Origin: Desulfobacterales bacterium
GTDB taxonomy: Bacteria; Desulfobacterota; Desulfobacteria; Desulfobacterales; C00003060
DNA: 11,655 nucleotides
Direction: 5' to 3'
NCBI GenBank assembly: GCA_030616425.1
Contig: JAUWXJ010000058.1
Coordinates: forward strand, 1-11,655
Below, in pieces: positions 1 through 5,265 of this stretch (the first letter of the stretch is position 1; each line of letters opens with the position of its first letter). The notes under the pieces are model-generated. The model searched no databases, was not told the DNA's origin, and worked only from the letters and a program-made list of their open reading frames with translations. Both the position numbers and the translations under genes were made by a program.

Positions 1-140
1 AATCACAAATCCAGGTTTCACCCAGTTTGCCCACCATAAAAATCTTGACTAAATCATATCAATGAAACGCTTTAAAGATTCTTGCCAGGGCATCGGCTCA
101 TAGCCGCTGCGTTGCGCGAAAAGCGTTGTGTCAAGCACCG
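1..140. repeat. Direct repeat copy 1 (rfbD 3' end and downstream)
   Basis: This stretch matches 762-901 at a constant offset of 761 bases. I count 13 mismatches in 140 positions, about 91% identity. It covers the last 30 codons of rfbD, its TAG stop and 48 bases beyond the stop. Similarity stops abruptly after position 140. The left limit is unknown because the repeat reaches the window edge. Confidence 0.9.
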
Positions 141-142
141 CG
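49..142 (-). pseudogene. Orphan 3' fragment of rfbD
   Basis: The minus-strand frame ending at the TAG at 51-49 encodes VLDTTLFAQRSGYEP and then MPWQESLKRFIDMI. This closely matches the last 30 residues of the intact RmlD encoded at 1652-810 (VLDTTLFTERSGYEP and so on). The rest of the gene is missing: upstream of the match the frame runs for about 31 codons into the inverted-repeat element at 148-274, which has no relation to RmlD. There is no NAD-binding or catalytic part, so this is a remnant of a duplication or recombination event and not a functional reductase. Several differences from the intact copy sit at third codon positions, suggesting that it diverged as coding sequence, for example in a related rfbD allele, and not simply by decay. 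That last point is inference. Confidence 0.8.
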
Positions 143-147
143 GGAAG

Positions 148-274
148 TAGGGGACGTCCGTGAAATTTCAACATTCTCCCACGTATCTCCCGATATTGGC
201 ATTGGTTGAGGCAAGCTGCTGTAGAATCACTCATTGAGACACCTAGAATATCAATATTTCACGGACGTCCCCTA
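148..274. mobile_element. 127-bp element with perfect 19-nt inverted ends (MITE-like)
   Basis: The left end reads TAGGGGACGTCCGTGAAAT (148-166). Its exact reverse complement is at 256-274. Weaker complementarity continues about ten bases further inward on each side. The core carries no complete gene. On the minus strand a short frame, ending ...NIGRYVGEC with its TGA just inside the 148-166 end, could be the tail of a lost transposase. The size and structure fit an internally deleted, non-autonomous element. From memory, GGGGACGTCC-type ends occur next to IS200-like/REP-associated (Y1) transposases, but no such gene is seen here. The element abuts the point where the rfbD duplication breaks off (140-148). 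Confidence 0.65.
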
Positions 275-287
275 TTTTCCTCAATTG

Positions 288-692
288 TTAGGCGGTGCTG
301 CTCTGTTTGGCCTTTTTTCGGAAAATAACTAGGAGTACACCAGCCACGACACCAAAAATGACATCGCCAGCATATGCCCAGACTGGAAGTCCGTATCGTA
401 TGCTACCCACAAGGAAGAAGACGCCGTAGCAAACTAGTCCATACGCTGCGAGTGGCAACATTGCTCCATATTTGAGAGGGTTTCGAGCAAGGATTACAAA
501 GAATATCCCGATCATCCCAAATATCGCCAAGCTCAGTCGGAACATAAACACAGTAATGGCCTCTGCAGCAGGGGGCTGAATCCCTACCCAATGGGAAAAA
601 GCGGTGAACGCCCGCCACGGGAGAGCGGCAAAGACAAATGCCAGCAGGCAACATACGGCACAAATCCATAGTACGGTCTTTAACCCTTTCAT
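288..692 (-). CDS. Small four-helix integral membrane protein of unknown function
   Basis: I do not recognise the family. The 134-residue protein has four hydrophobic segments, at about residues 5-25, 46-67, 76-97 and 105-126, and a basic tail (FRKKAKQ), so it should sit in the inner membrane. The start at 692 is chosen because GGAGG lies seven bases upstream. An in-frame ATG at 731 would add 13 residues and has no comparable ribosome binding site. The gene lies between an orphan rfbD 3' end with an inverted-repeat element on one side and the intact rfbD on the other, in the same orientation as the glycan genes. Its own TATAAT (751-746) suggests separate transcription. Being bracketed by the duplicated rfbD end makes it look like cargo of the duplication. 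No catalytic motif is visible. Confidence 0.75.
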   Translation of the reverse strand: MKGLKTVLWICAVCCLLAFVFAALPWRAFTAFSHWVGIQPPAAEAITVFMFRLSLAIFGMIGIFFVILARNPLKYGAMLPLAAYGLVCYGVFFLVGSIRYGLPVWAYAGDVIFGVVAGVLLVIFRKKAKQSSTA

Positions 693-745
693 TTCTGCAC
701 CTCCTTCGAGAAAAGGGAAAAGGGGGGTCAAATCTTGATCAGTGA

Positions 746-751
746 ATTATA
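746..751 (-). promoter_or_regulatory. Candidate -10 box (TATAAT) for the small membrane protein gene
   Basis: The minus strand carries a perfect TATAAT at 751-746, 53 bases upstream of the ATG at 692 and within 70 bases of the rfbD stop. No good -35 box sits at the expected distance (TGGATT at 17-nt spacing is poor), so this is only a candidate. It would let the gene be transcribed independently of the rfb genes. Confidence 0.35.
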
Positions 752-761
752 GCCTTTCTGT

Positions 762-901
762 AATCACAAATCCAGGTTTCACTCAGTTTGCCCACTATAA
801 AAATCTTGACTAAATCGTATCCATGAAACGCTTTAAAGATTCCTGCCAGGGTATGGGTTCGTAACCGCTGCGTTCAGTGAAAAGCGTTGTGTCAAGCACC
901 G
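762..901. repeat. Direct repeat copy 2 (intact rfbD 3' end and downstream)
   Basis: This is the partner of the repeat at 1-140, about 91% identical. It includes the final 30 codons of the intact rfbD and the 48 bases after its stop codon. The two copies enclose the 127-bp inverted-repeat element and the small membrane protein gene. Confidence 0.9.
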
Positions 902-1652
902 AGTAAGTTGGCCGCTTGGCAGGGTGCGCAAATTCCTGGCTCGTGGTTGGCACTACTTCGTTGCCGAGCCCCTTCACTTTGAGGATTTCTTTTGCAAATT
1001 CAAACCAGCTAATGCCCCCCTCTGTTCGATCTGTAAGATGATATACTCCGAAATTGCCTGAGTGGATCAATTCAATTAATCCTTGCGCCAGGTTCACCGT
1101 CCAGGTGGGGGACATGGTCTGATCCCGTACGATTCTAAGGATCTCATTTTCTTTGGCCAGCCGGAGAATCGTATAGACGAAATTCTGGCCATACTTGCCA
1201 TATAGTGAACTGGTGCGGATCAGGTAGTATCGGTTCAGGATGGACTGGACAAAGACCTCGCCGGCCCGCTTTGATTCTCCATAAACACTGATCGGATTCG
1301 GTTGATCGTCAGGCTGGTAGGGTTGGTTGGTTTTGCCGTCAAAGACATAGTCTGTACTGAAATGACAAAGTACACTTCCGAATTCCTCACAGGCAAGAGC
1401 CAAGTGCTGTACACCGTATGCATTCACAAGAAACGCTGTTTCGCGATCCGTCTCGGCCTGATCAACCTGATTATAGGCAGCGCAATTGATGACTATGTCT
1501 GGTTTGGTTTTTCTCACAAGACCAAAGATCTGCTCTTTGTCTGTGATGTCTATTTCGTCTAGATCAAAAGAGAAGATTTCATGTTCTTTTTCTAACATGG
1601 GGATCAGGTCCTGGGCCAGCATCCCCTTGGAGCCTGCAACGACGATCTTCAT
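810..1652 (-). CDS. rfbD: dTDP-4-dehydrorhamnose reductase (RmlD/RfbD)
   Basis: This cytoplasmic enzyme catalyses the last step of dTDP-L-rhamnose synthesis, the NAD(P)H-dependent reduction of dTDP-4-dehydro-L-rhamnose. The 280-residue length is typical of RmlD. It has an N-terminal nucleotide-binding motif MKIVVAGSKGMLAQ (1-14), NCAAYNQVDQAE (56-67), STDYVFDG (99-106), the catalytic YGESK (Tyr124, Lys128), RTSSLYG (146-152) and a substrate-side DQTMSPTW (177-184). The start at 1652 is chosen because the protein then begins directly at the Rossmann strand. Its ATG overlaps the rfbB stop by one base (TAATG), and GGAG lies nine bases upstream. A further in-frame extension to 1712 lies inside rfbB and is unlikely. 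The overlap points to translational coupling with rfbB. The 3' end is duplicated at 1-140. Identification is firm at family level; a related dTDP-sugar reductase cannot be fully excluded. Confidence 0.93.
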   Translation of the reverse strand: MKIVVAGSKGMLAQDLIPMLEKEHEIFSFDLDEIDITDKEQIFGLVRKTKPDIVINCAAYNQVDQAETDRETAFLVNAYGVQHLALACEEFGSVLCHFSTDYVFDGKTNQPYQPDDQPNPISVYGESKRAGEVFVQSILNRYYLIRTSSLYGKYGQNFVYTILRLAKENEILRIVRDQTMSPTWTVNLAQGLIELIHSGNFGVYHLTDRTEGGISWFEFAKEILKVKGLGNEVVPTTSQEFAHPAKRPTYSVLDTTLFTERSGYEPIPWQESLKRFMDTI

Positions 1653-2686
1653 TATGCACTCCAGAACCCCTTGCTTTCCCGAGACAATCTTTCCTTCAAC
1701 GGCCTCCACCACTGTTCATTTGCCTTGTACCAGGCCACGGTCTGTTCAATCCCTTCTTTGAATGCTACAGTCGGGCTCCAATCCAATTCGCTTTTGATTT
1801 TGTTGTTGTTTAAGGCATAGCGAAAATCGTGTCCTGGGCGGTCCTCGACAAACGTGAGACACGATTCCTCTTTGCCGAACAAAGGCAAGACCTCTCGTGC
1901 CACGTCGATGTTCAGTTTTTCAGTCTCGCCGCCAACATTGTACGCCTCTCCAGGTTTCCCTTGATCCATTATCAGGTCGATGGCCCGGCACGCATCTGTA
2001 ACAAAGATCCAGTCACGGACATTCAAGCCTTTTCCGTAAATGGGCACAGGCATGTCTTCTATAAGGTTGGTAATCATAAGGGGGATGAATTTTTCAGGGA
2101 ATTGGTAAGGACCGTAGTTGTTTGAGGGCCTCGCAATTAGGGTCGGCAACCCGTAAGTTTCAAAATAGGCCCGCACAAGAAGATCTGCAGCCGCTTTGGT
2201 GGCCGCATACGGCGAATTGGGACAAAAAGGGCTTTCTTCGGAAAAGGATCCTTCTTCTCCAAGGGTGCCGTAGATTTCATCCGTAGATATGTGAACAAAC
2301 CGGAACGAGGGATCCTTTGAAAGGGTATCTGTCCAGTACTGCCTGGCCGCTTCCAGGAGCACCTGGGTCCCTACTATATTTGTTTGAATAAATCCCTTGG
2401 CATCCAATATGGATCGATCCACATGCGATTCTGCAGCAAAATGCACAACAGCTTGAATATGGCCCTCCTGAAACAGAGAACTGACCACGTGTTCATCTGT
2501 GATATCGCCGCGCACAAAACGGTAGTATGGATCATCCTCAAGGGCCTTTAGATTTTCAAGGTTGCCGGCATAAGAAAGATTGTCCAGGTTGATGAGTTCA
2601 AGCTCGGGATGGGTAGTGCGCATGTGGTGTATGAAATTAGTGCCAATAAACCCGCAACCGCCAGTTATTAAAATCGCTTTTTCCAA
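1652..2686 (-). CDS. rfbB: dTDP-glucose 4,6-dehydratase (RmlB/RfbB)
   Basis: This enzyme converts dTDP-D-glucose to dTDP-4-keto-6-deoxy-D-glucose, the second step of dTDP-rhamnose and other dTDP-deoxysugar pathways. It is an extended SDR: GGCGFIG binds NAD (residues 9-15), followed by AAESHVDRS (84-92), the catalytic STDEIYG with the Thr-Asp-Glu triad (134-140), YAATK (Tyr160, Lys164) and RPSNNYGPYQFPEK. With the TTG start at 2686 the protein has 344 residues, a normal length, and opens MEKAILITGG as expected. GGGAG lies ten bases upstream. A GTG at 2719 in the same frame would add 11 residues, but it has no binding site and sits inside the repeat at 2716-2790. Downstream it overlaps rfbD by one base. 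Upstream, rfbA ends about 110 bases away with the repeat between. Function is very likely; start choice is moderate. Confidence 0.94.
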   Translation of the reverse strand: MEKAILITGGCGFIGTNFIHHMRTTHPELELINLDNLSYAGNLENLKALEDDPYYRFVRGDITDEHVVSSLFQEGHIQAVVHFAAESHVDRSILDAKGFIQTNIVGTQVLLEAARQYWTDTLSKDPSFRFVHISTDEIYGTLGEEGSFSEESPFCPNSPYAATKAAADLLVRAYFETYGLPTLIARPSNNYGPYQFPEKFIPLMITNLIEDMPVPIYGKGLNVRDWIFVTDACRAIDLIMDQGKPGEAYNVGGETEKLNIDVAREVLPLFGKEESCLTFVEDRPGHDFRYALNNNKIKSELDWSPTVAFKEGIEQTVAWYKANEQWWRPLKERLSRESKGFWSA

Positions 2687-2715
2687 ATGGTGTTCACTCC
2701 CTTGTTTGTAAACCT

Positions 2716-2790
2716 TCACCGCAGAGGCGCAAAGACCGCTGAGTTAGAGAAAAAACTTTCCTCTCTGCGAACTCTGCGTCTTTGCGGTGA
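2716..2790. repeat. Imperfect inverted repeat between rfbA and rfbB
   Basis: The left arm starts TCACCGCAGAGGCGCAAAG at 2716. The right arm ends CTGCGTCTTTGCGGTGA at 2790. They pair imperfectly around a short A-rich centre to give a hairpin of about 75 bases. I recall similar CACCGCAAAGACGCAGAG-type repeats scattered in many bacterial genomes, so this is probably a dispersed repeat. It could attenuate or stabilise the mRNA between rfbA and rfbB. There is no U-tract after the stem, so it is not a standard terminator. Confidence 0.7.
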
Positions 2791-2798
2791 GCCATTTT

Positions 2799-3866
2799 TT
2801 AAACCTCCACCACGTTGTTATCTCCGATAAGGAGGCGCAAGGCGCGGCTCTGGTTTTTTTGATGGAGCACCCGGGCTTCTCGGCCGATCAGGCTATCTTC
2901 AAGTCTAGTTATATTTTCAATATAACACTTGTCCATGATTACCGAGTGCTCGATGGCTGAATTTATTATGCGTGTGCCGTGGCCGATCGTCGTATGAGGC
3001 CCGATGAAGGAATCCACGATTTCGCACCTTTTTCCAATCACAACAGGGCCACGGAGGTTGCTATTGATAATCTTGGCTCCCTTTTCTATCTGGACACGTC
3101 CGATAACCTTGCTTTTGCGATCTACTTTTCCTTTTATATCGCGTTTGATGTAGTCATCCAGCACAACCGTGTTGGCTTCCAGGAAGTCATCCTTTTTCCC
3201 TGTGTCAAGCCACCAATCCTCAAGGATCTGTCCTTTTACTGATCCCCCTGAGCGCATTAGCTCCTGAATGGCATCTGTGATTTCAAGTTCTCCTCGAGCA
3301 GAGGGCTTGATCCGATCAATAGCCTTGTGGATTTTAGGTGAGAAGAAATAAACCCCTACCAAGGCCAGGTTGGAAGGTGGGGTCTTGGGTTTTTCCACAA
3401 GCTTTACTACCTGTCCCTTTTTGTTTAATTTAGCTACACCAAAGGCCCGGGGGTTTTCTACTTCTTTGAGAAATATGAGGCCGTCGAGGTTTTCTGAATC
3501 AAACTCCTCCATAAACTCTTTAATCCCTTGAGCAAGGAGGTTGTCACCCAGATACATGACAAAGGGAGAGTTGCCTAGAAAAGGGCGCGCTATCTTGACT
3601 GCATGGGCCAATCCTAGAGGTTCTTGTTGCAGGATATAGGTAACTCGAATGCGCCAGCGGCTTCCCTTGCCGAGAAATCCGCGCACATCGTTTTGCGTCT
3701 CCGGGGAAACAACAACACCCACCTCTTTTATGCCCGCATCCCGGATGTGGCGGAACACGTAACCCAGGATCGGTTCATTGGCCACGGGAACAAGCTGTTT
3801 GGGCATGGTATGGGTCAGGGGCCTGAGCCTGGTCCCCTTGCCACCTGAAAGCACCAAAGCCTTCAT
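2799..3866 (-). CDS. rfbA: Glucose-1-phosphate thymidylyltransferase, long form (RmlA-type)
   Basis: This enzyme joins glucose-1-phosphate and dTTP to give dTDP-glucose and pyrophosphate, the entry step of dTDP-sugar synthesis. The nucleotidyltransferase domain fills residues 1-240: GGKGTRLRPLT (8-18), PKQLVPV with the substrate lysine (22-28), YLGDN (105-109), EKP (158-160), ELEITDAI (193-200) and WWLDTGKKDDFLEAN (218-232). Residues 245-330 form irregular hexapeptide repeats (VIGRVQIEKGAKI, VVIGKRCEIVDS) of a left-handed beta-helix. This C-terminal part and the 355-residue length mark the long subfamily, in contrast to the 290-residue short RmlA. The ATG at 3866 has GGAG seven to eight bases upstream. 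It heads the rfbA-rfbB-rfbD set. Long-form enzymes also occur in other dTDP-deoxysugar pathways, so the final sugar is not fixed by this gene alone. Confidence 0.92.
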   Translation of the reverse strand: MKALVLSGGKGTRLRPLTHTMPKQLVPVANEPILGYVFRHIRDAGIKEVGVVVSPETQNDVRGFLGKGSRWRIRVTYILQQEPLGLAHAVKIARPFLGNSPFVMYLGDNLLAQGIKEFMEEFDSENLDGLIFLKEVENPRAFGVAKLNKKGQVVKLVEKPKTPPSNLALVGVYFFSPKIHKAIDRIKPSARGELEITDAIQELMRSGGSVKGQILEDWWLDTGKKDDFLEANTVVLDDYIKRDIKGKVDRKSKVIGRVQIEKGAKIINSNLRGPVVIGKRCEIVDSFIGPHTTIGHGTRIINSAIEHSVIMDKCYIENITRLEDSLIGREARVLHQKNQSRALRLLIGDNNVVEV

Positions 3867-4150
3867 TAGATTACTCCTTTTCTTCTAGTCCCTGAACGAG
3901 AAGTCATATTCAGGCAAAATCCGAATATCGAAATCCGAAATCCGTACTGTTTTCAAGGCGTGAGCCGCAAACAAATTCGTACTGTTTTCAAGGCGTAAGC
4001 CGCAATACCGAATGACAAAATGACCAAAACTAATACATTGAAAATTCGATGTTTTTGTCATTGGAACATTTTTATTTCTGTCATTGTTTCGGGTTTCGTG
4101 CTTCGGATTTCGAATTTTTGACCGAAAAAACAGAGATTTTCGGTCAAGCA
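3867..4150. repeat. Repeat-filled spacer between tsaD and rfbA
   Basis: This 284-bp spacer holds no convincing gene. It is rich in short runs such as CCGAATATCG, CGAAATCCGAAATCCG and, inverted near 4086-4119, TTTCGGGTTTCG and TTCGGATTTCG, so that 3918-4119 forms a loose inverted repeat. I recall this style of sequence as a dispersed intergenic repeat in Desulfobacterota-like genomes. Inside it a 28-nt unit occurs twice, at 3943-3970 and 3978-4005, with one mismatch; its core is ACTGTTTTCAAGGCG. The 112-residue minus-strand open frame here is low-complexity (IRNPKHETRNN) and judged spurious. Confidence 0.6.
4120..4145. repeat. Perfect 9-bp hairpin just downstream of tsaD
   Basis: GACCGAAAA (4120-4128) pairs with TTTTCGGTC (4137-4145) across an 8-nt loop. 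It begins five bases after the tsaD stop on the minus strand. Its position suggests a role at the 3' end of the tsaD mRNA, but the stem is followed by A residues on that strand and not by a U-tract, so a classical intrinsic terminator is not supported. Confidence 0.5.
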
Positions 4151-5218
4151 CTACCTCACAACCCCCAGGCGTCCGGAATGACTCGTCTTGGAGTAGGCAT
4201 CCAAGTCCAGGCCTGCCCGCCATCGTCCGCCTGCGCGGGACTCAGGCGAGGAAGGCGGGGATAGATTCTTTCCTTTAGAGAGATGATGGTACCCTATAGC
4301 GGCAATCATGGCCGCATTATCAGTGCAAAGTTCAGGGCTCGGGATGTGGATTGCAATACCAGCATCCTTTGCCGCTTCCTTCATCAACTCCCGAAGCCTG
4401 TGGTTTGAGGCCACGCCCCCTACCAAGGCCAGGTGTCGGCAACCCTTGGCGTTTGCAGCTGCAATCCCCTTTTTGACCAAGACCTCAACTACTGCTTCTT
4501 GAAACCCGGCTGCAATATCCGGAATCTTTGTTGAGTCGCATTTGTTGCTGTGTACATAACGTGCCACAGCCGTCTTGATGCCGCTAAAGCTGAAATCAAA
4601 CCCGGTCTTGTCAAGGAATGCCCTCGGGAAGCGTATCCGTTCCGGATCCCCCTGTTGGGAAAGCTGGTCAATAACCATACCCCCGGGGTATCCCAAACCG
4701 AGGAGCTTTGCCACCTTGTCAAAGGCCTCGCCAGCGGCATCGTCTCTGGTTTGGCCCATATGTTCAAAGTCCATAGGCCCTGCTACATAATAAAGGTTCG
4801 TATGCCCCCCAGAGGCGAGCAGCGCCACAAAAGGGAAGGGTGGGGGGTCGGGCTCAAGATAGACTGCGGCAATATGCCCGTGCAGATGATTCACCCCTGT
4901 CAGCGGGAGCCCTCTGGCATAGGCAAAGGCCTTGGCAAAGGAGAGTCCCACCAGGAGTGCACCCACCAAGCCCGGTCCGCAGGTGACAGCAACACCATCA
5001 ATGCCGTTTGAATCCGCTCCGGCAATCGCCAATGCCTCTTCCACCACAGGAACAATTTTTTCCATATGCTTTCGGGATGCCAGCTCCGGTACAACGCCTC
5101 CGTAAGGATGGTGTGTGGCTACCTGGGACCAGACCACATTGGATAAGATGGTGCGTCCGTCAGAAGTCACAGCAGCGGCTGTCTCGTCGCAAGATGTATC
5201 GATTCCCAGGACTTTCAT
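4151..5218 (-). CDS. tsaD: tRNA N6-adenosine threonylcarbamoyltransferase TsaD
   Basis: TsaD is the catalytic subunit that transfers threonylcarbamoyl to A37 of tRNAs reading ANN codons (t6A), working with TsaB and TsaE. Family signatures are clear: MKVLGIDTSCDET (1-13), GGVVPELASRKHMEKI (40-55), the metal-binding His111 and His115 in NHLHGH, ASGGHT (135-140), FSFSGIKTA (209-217), LVGGVASNHRLR (265-276) and CTDNAAMIA (298-306) with Asp300. The start at 5218 gives the standard N-terminus; the binding site (AGGG) is weak. The protein is 355 residues, slightly long because about 17 residues (roughly 318-334, NLSPPSSPESRAGGRWR) encoded by a palindromic repeat interrupt the usual passage from HHLSKGK to AGLDLDAYSK. 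The reading frame stays open, so the gene is probably functional. It lies 47 bp downstream of the glycan transferase fusion, likely in one transcript. Confidence 0.95.
   Translation of the reverse strand: MKVLGIDTSCDETAAAVTSDGRTILSNVVWSQVATHHPYGGVVPELASRKHMEKIVPVVEEALAIAGADSNGIDGVAVTCGPGLVGALLVGLSFAKAFAYARGLPLTGVNHLHGHIAAVYLEPDPPPFPFVALLASGGHTNLYYVAGPMDFEHMGQTRDDAAGEAFDKVAKLLGLGYPGGMVIDQLSQQGDPERIRFPRAFLDKTGFDFSFSGIKTAVARYVHSNKCDSTKIPDIAAGFQEAVVEVLVKKGIAAANAKGCRHLALVGGVASNHRLRELMKEAAKDAGIAIHIPSPELCTDNAAMIAAIGYHHLSKGKNLSPPSSPESRAGGRWRAGLDLDAYSKTSHSGRLGVVR
4214..4260. repeat. Palindromic repeat inserted in frame within tsaD
   Basis: Two nested complementary pairs are visible: CCCGCC (4216-4221) with GGCGGG (4254-4259), and CGCCTG (4228-4233) with CAGGCG (4243-4248). 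The segment is much more GC-rich than its surroundings. It encodes the extra residues near 318-334 of TsaD, between parts that look like normal TsaD sequence. The insert of about 51 bases is a multiple of three and brings no stop codon. This resembles in behaviour, not in sequence, the palindromic elements that sit inside genes in Rickettsia. Confidence 0.7.
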
Positions 5219-5265
5219 GATGGGCCCTGTTCTATATTTTTAGTTTTTCTTTTCTCCATTCCTCC

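Noticed and set aside
49..234. 61-residue minus-strand open frame as a real small gene
   Set aside because: It joins the inverted-repeat element to the tail of rfbD by chance. The C-terminal half is a copied RmlD end and the N-terminal half is element sequence.
716..743. GGGGTCAAATCTTGATC-like motif upstream of the small membrane gene as a transposon end
   Set aside because: It resembles ends that I recall next to some IS200-like transposases, but no inverted partner or transposase was found nearby.
2687..2719. GTG at 2719 as the rfbB start
   Set aside because: It has no ribosome binding site, lies within the inverted repeat, and adds residues not expected in RmlB. The TTG at 2686 fits better.
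3943..4005. Two 28-nt near-identical units as a CRISPR array
   Set aside because: There are only two copies, the gap of 7 bases is too short for a spacer, and no cas gene is present.
3885..4223. 112-residue minus-strand open frame downstream of tsaD
   Set aside because: It overlaps the tsaD 3' end and is made of repeat-derived low-complexity sequence (IRNPKHETRNN) with no ribosome binding site.
4550..5011. 153-residue plus-strand open frame antisense to tsaD
   Set aside because: It lies wholly within the conserved tsaD coding region and shows no recognisable domain. It is a shadow frame.
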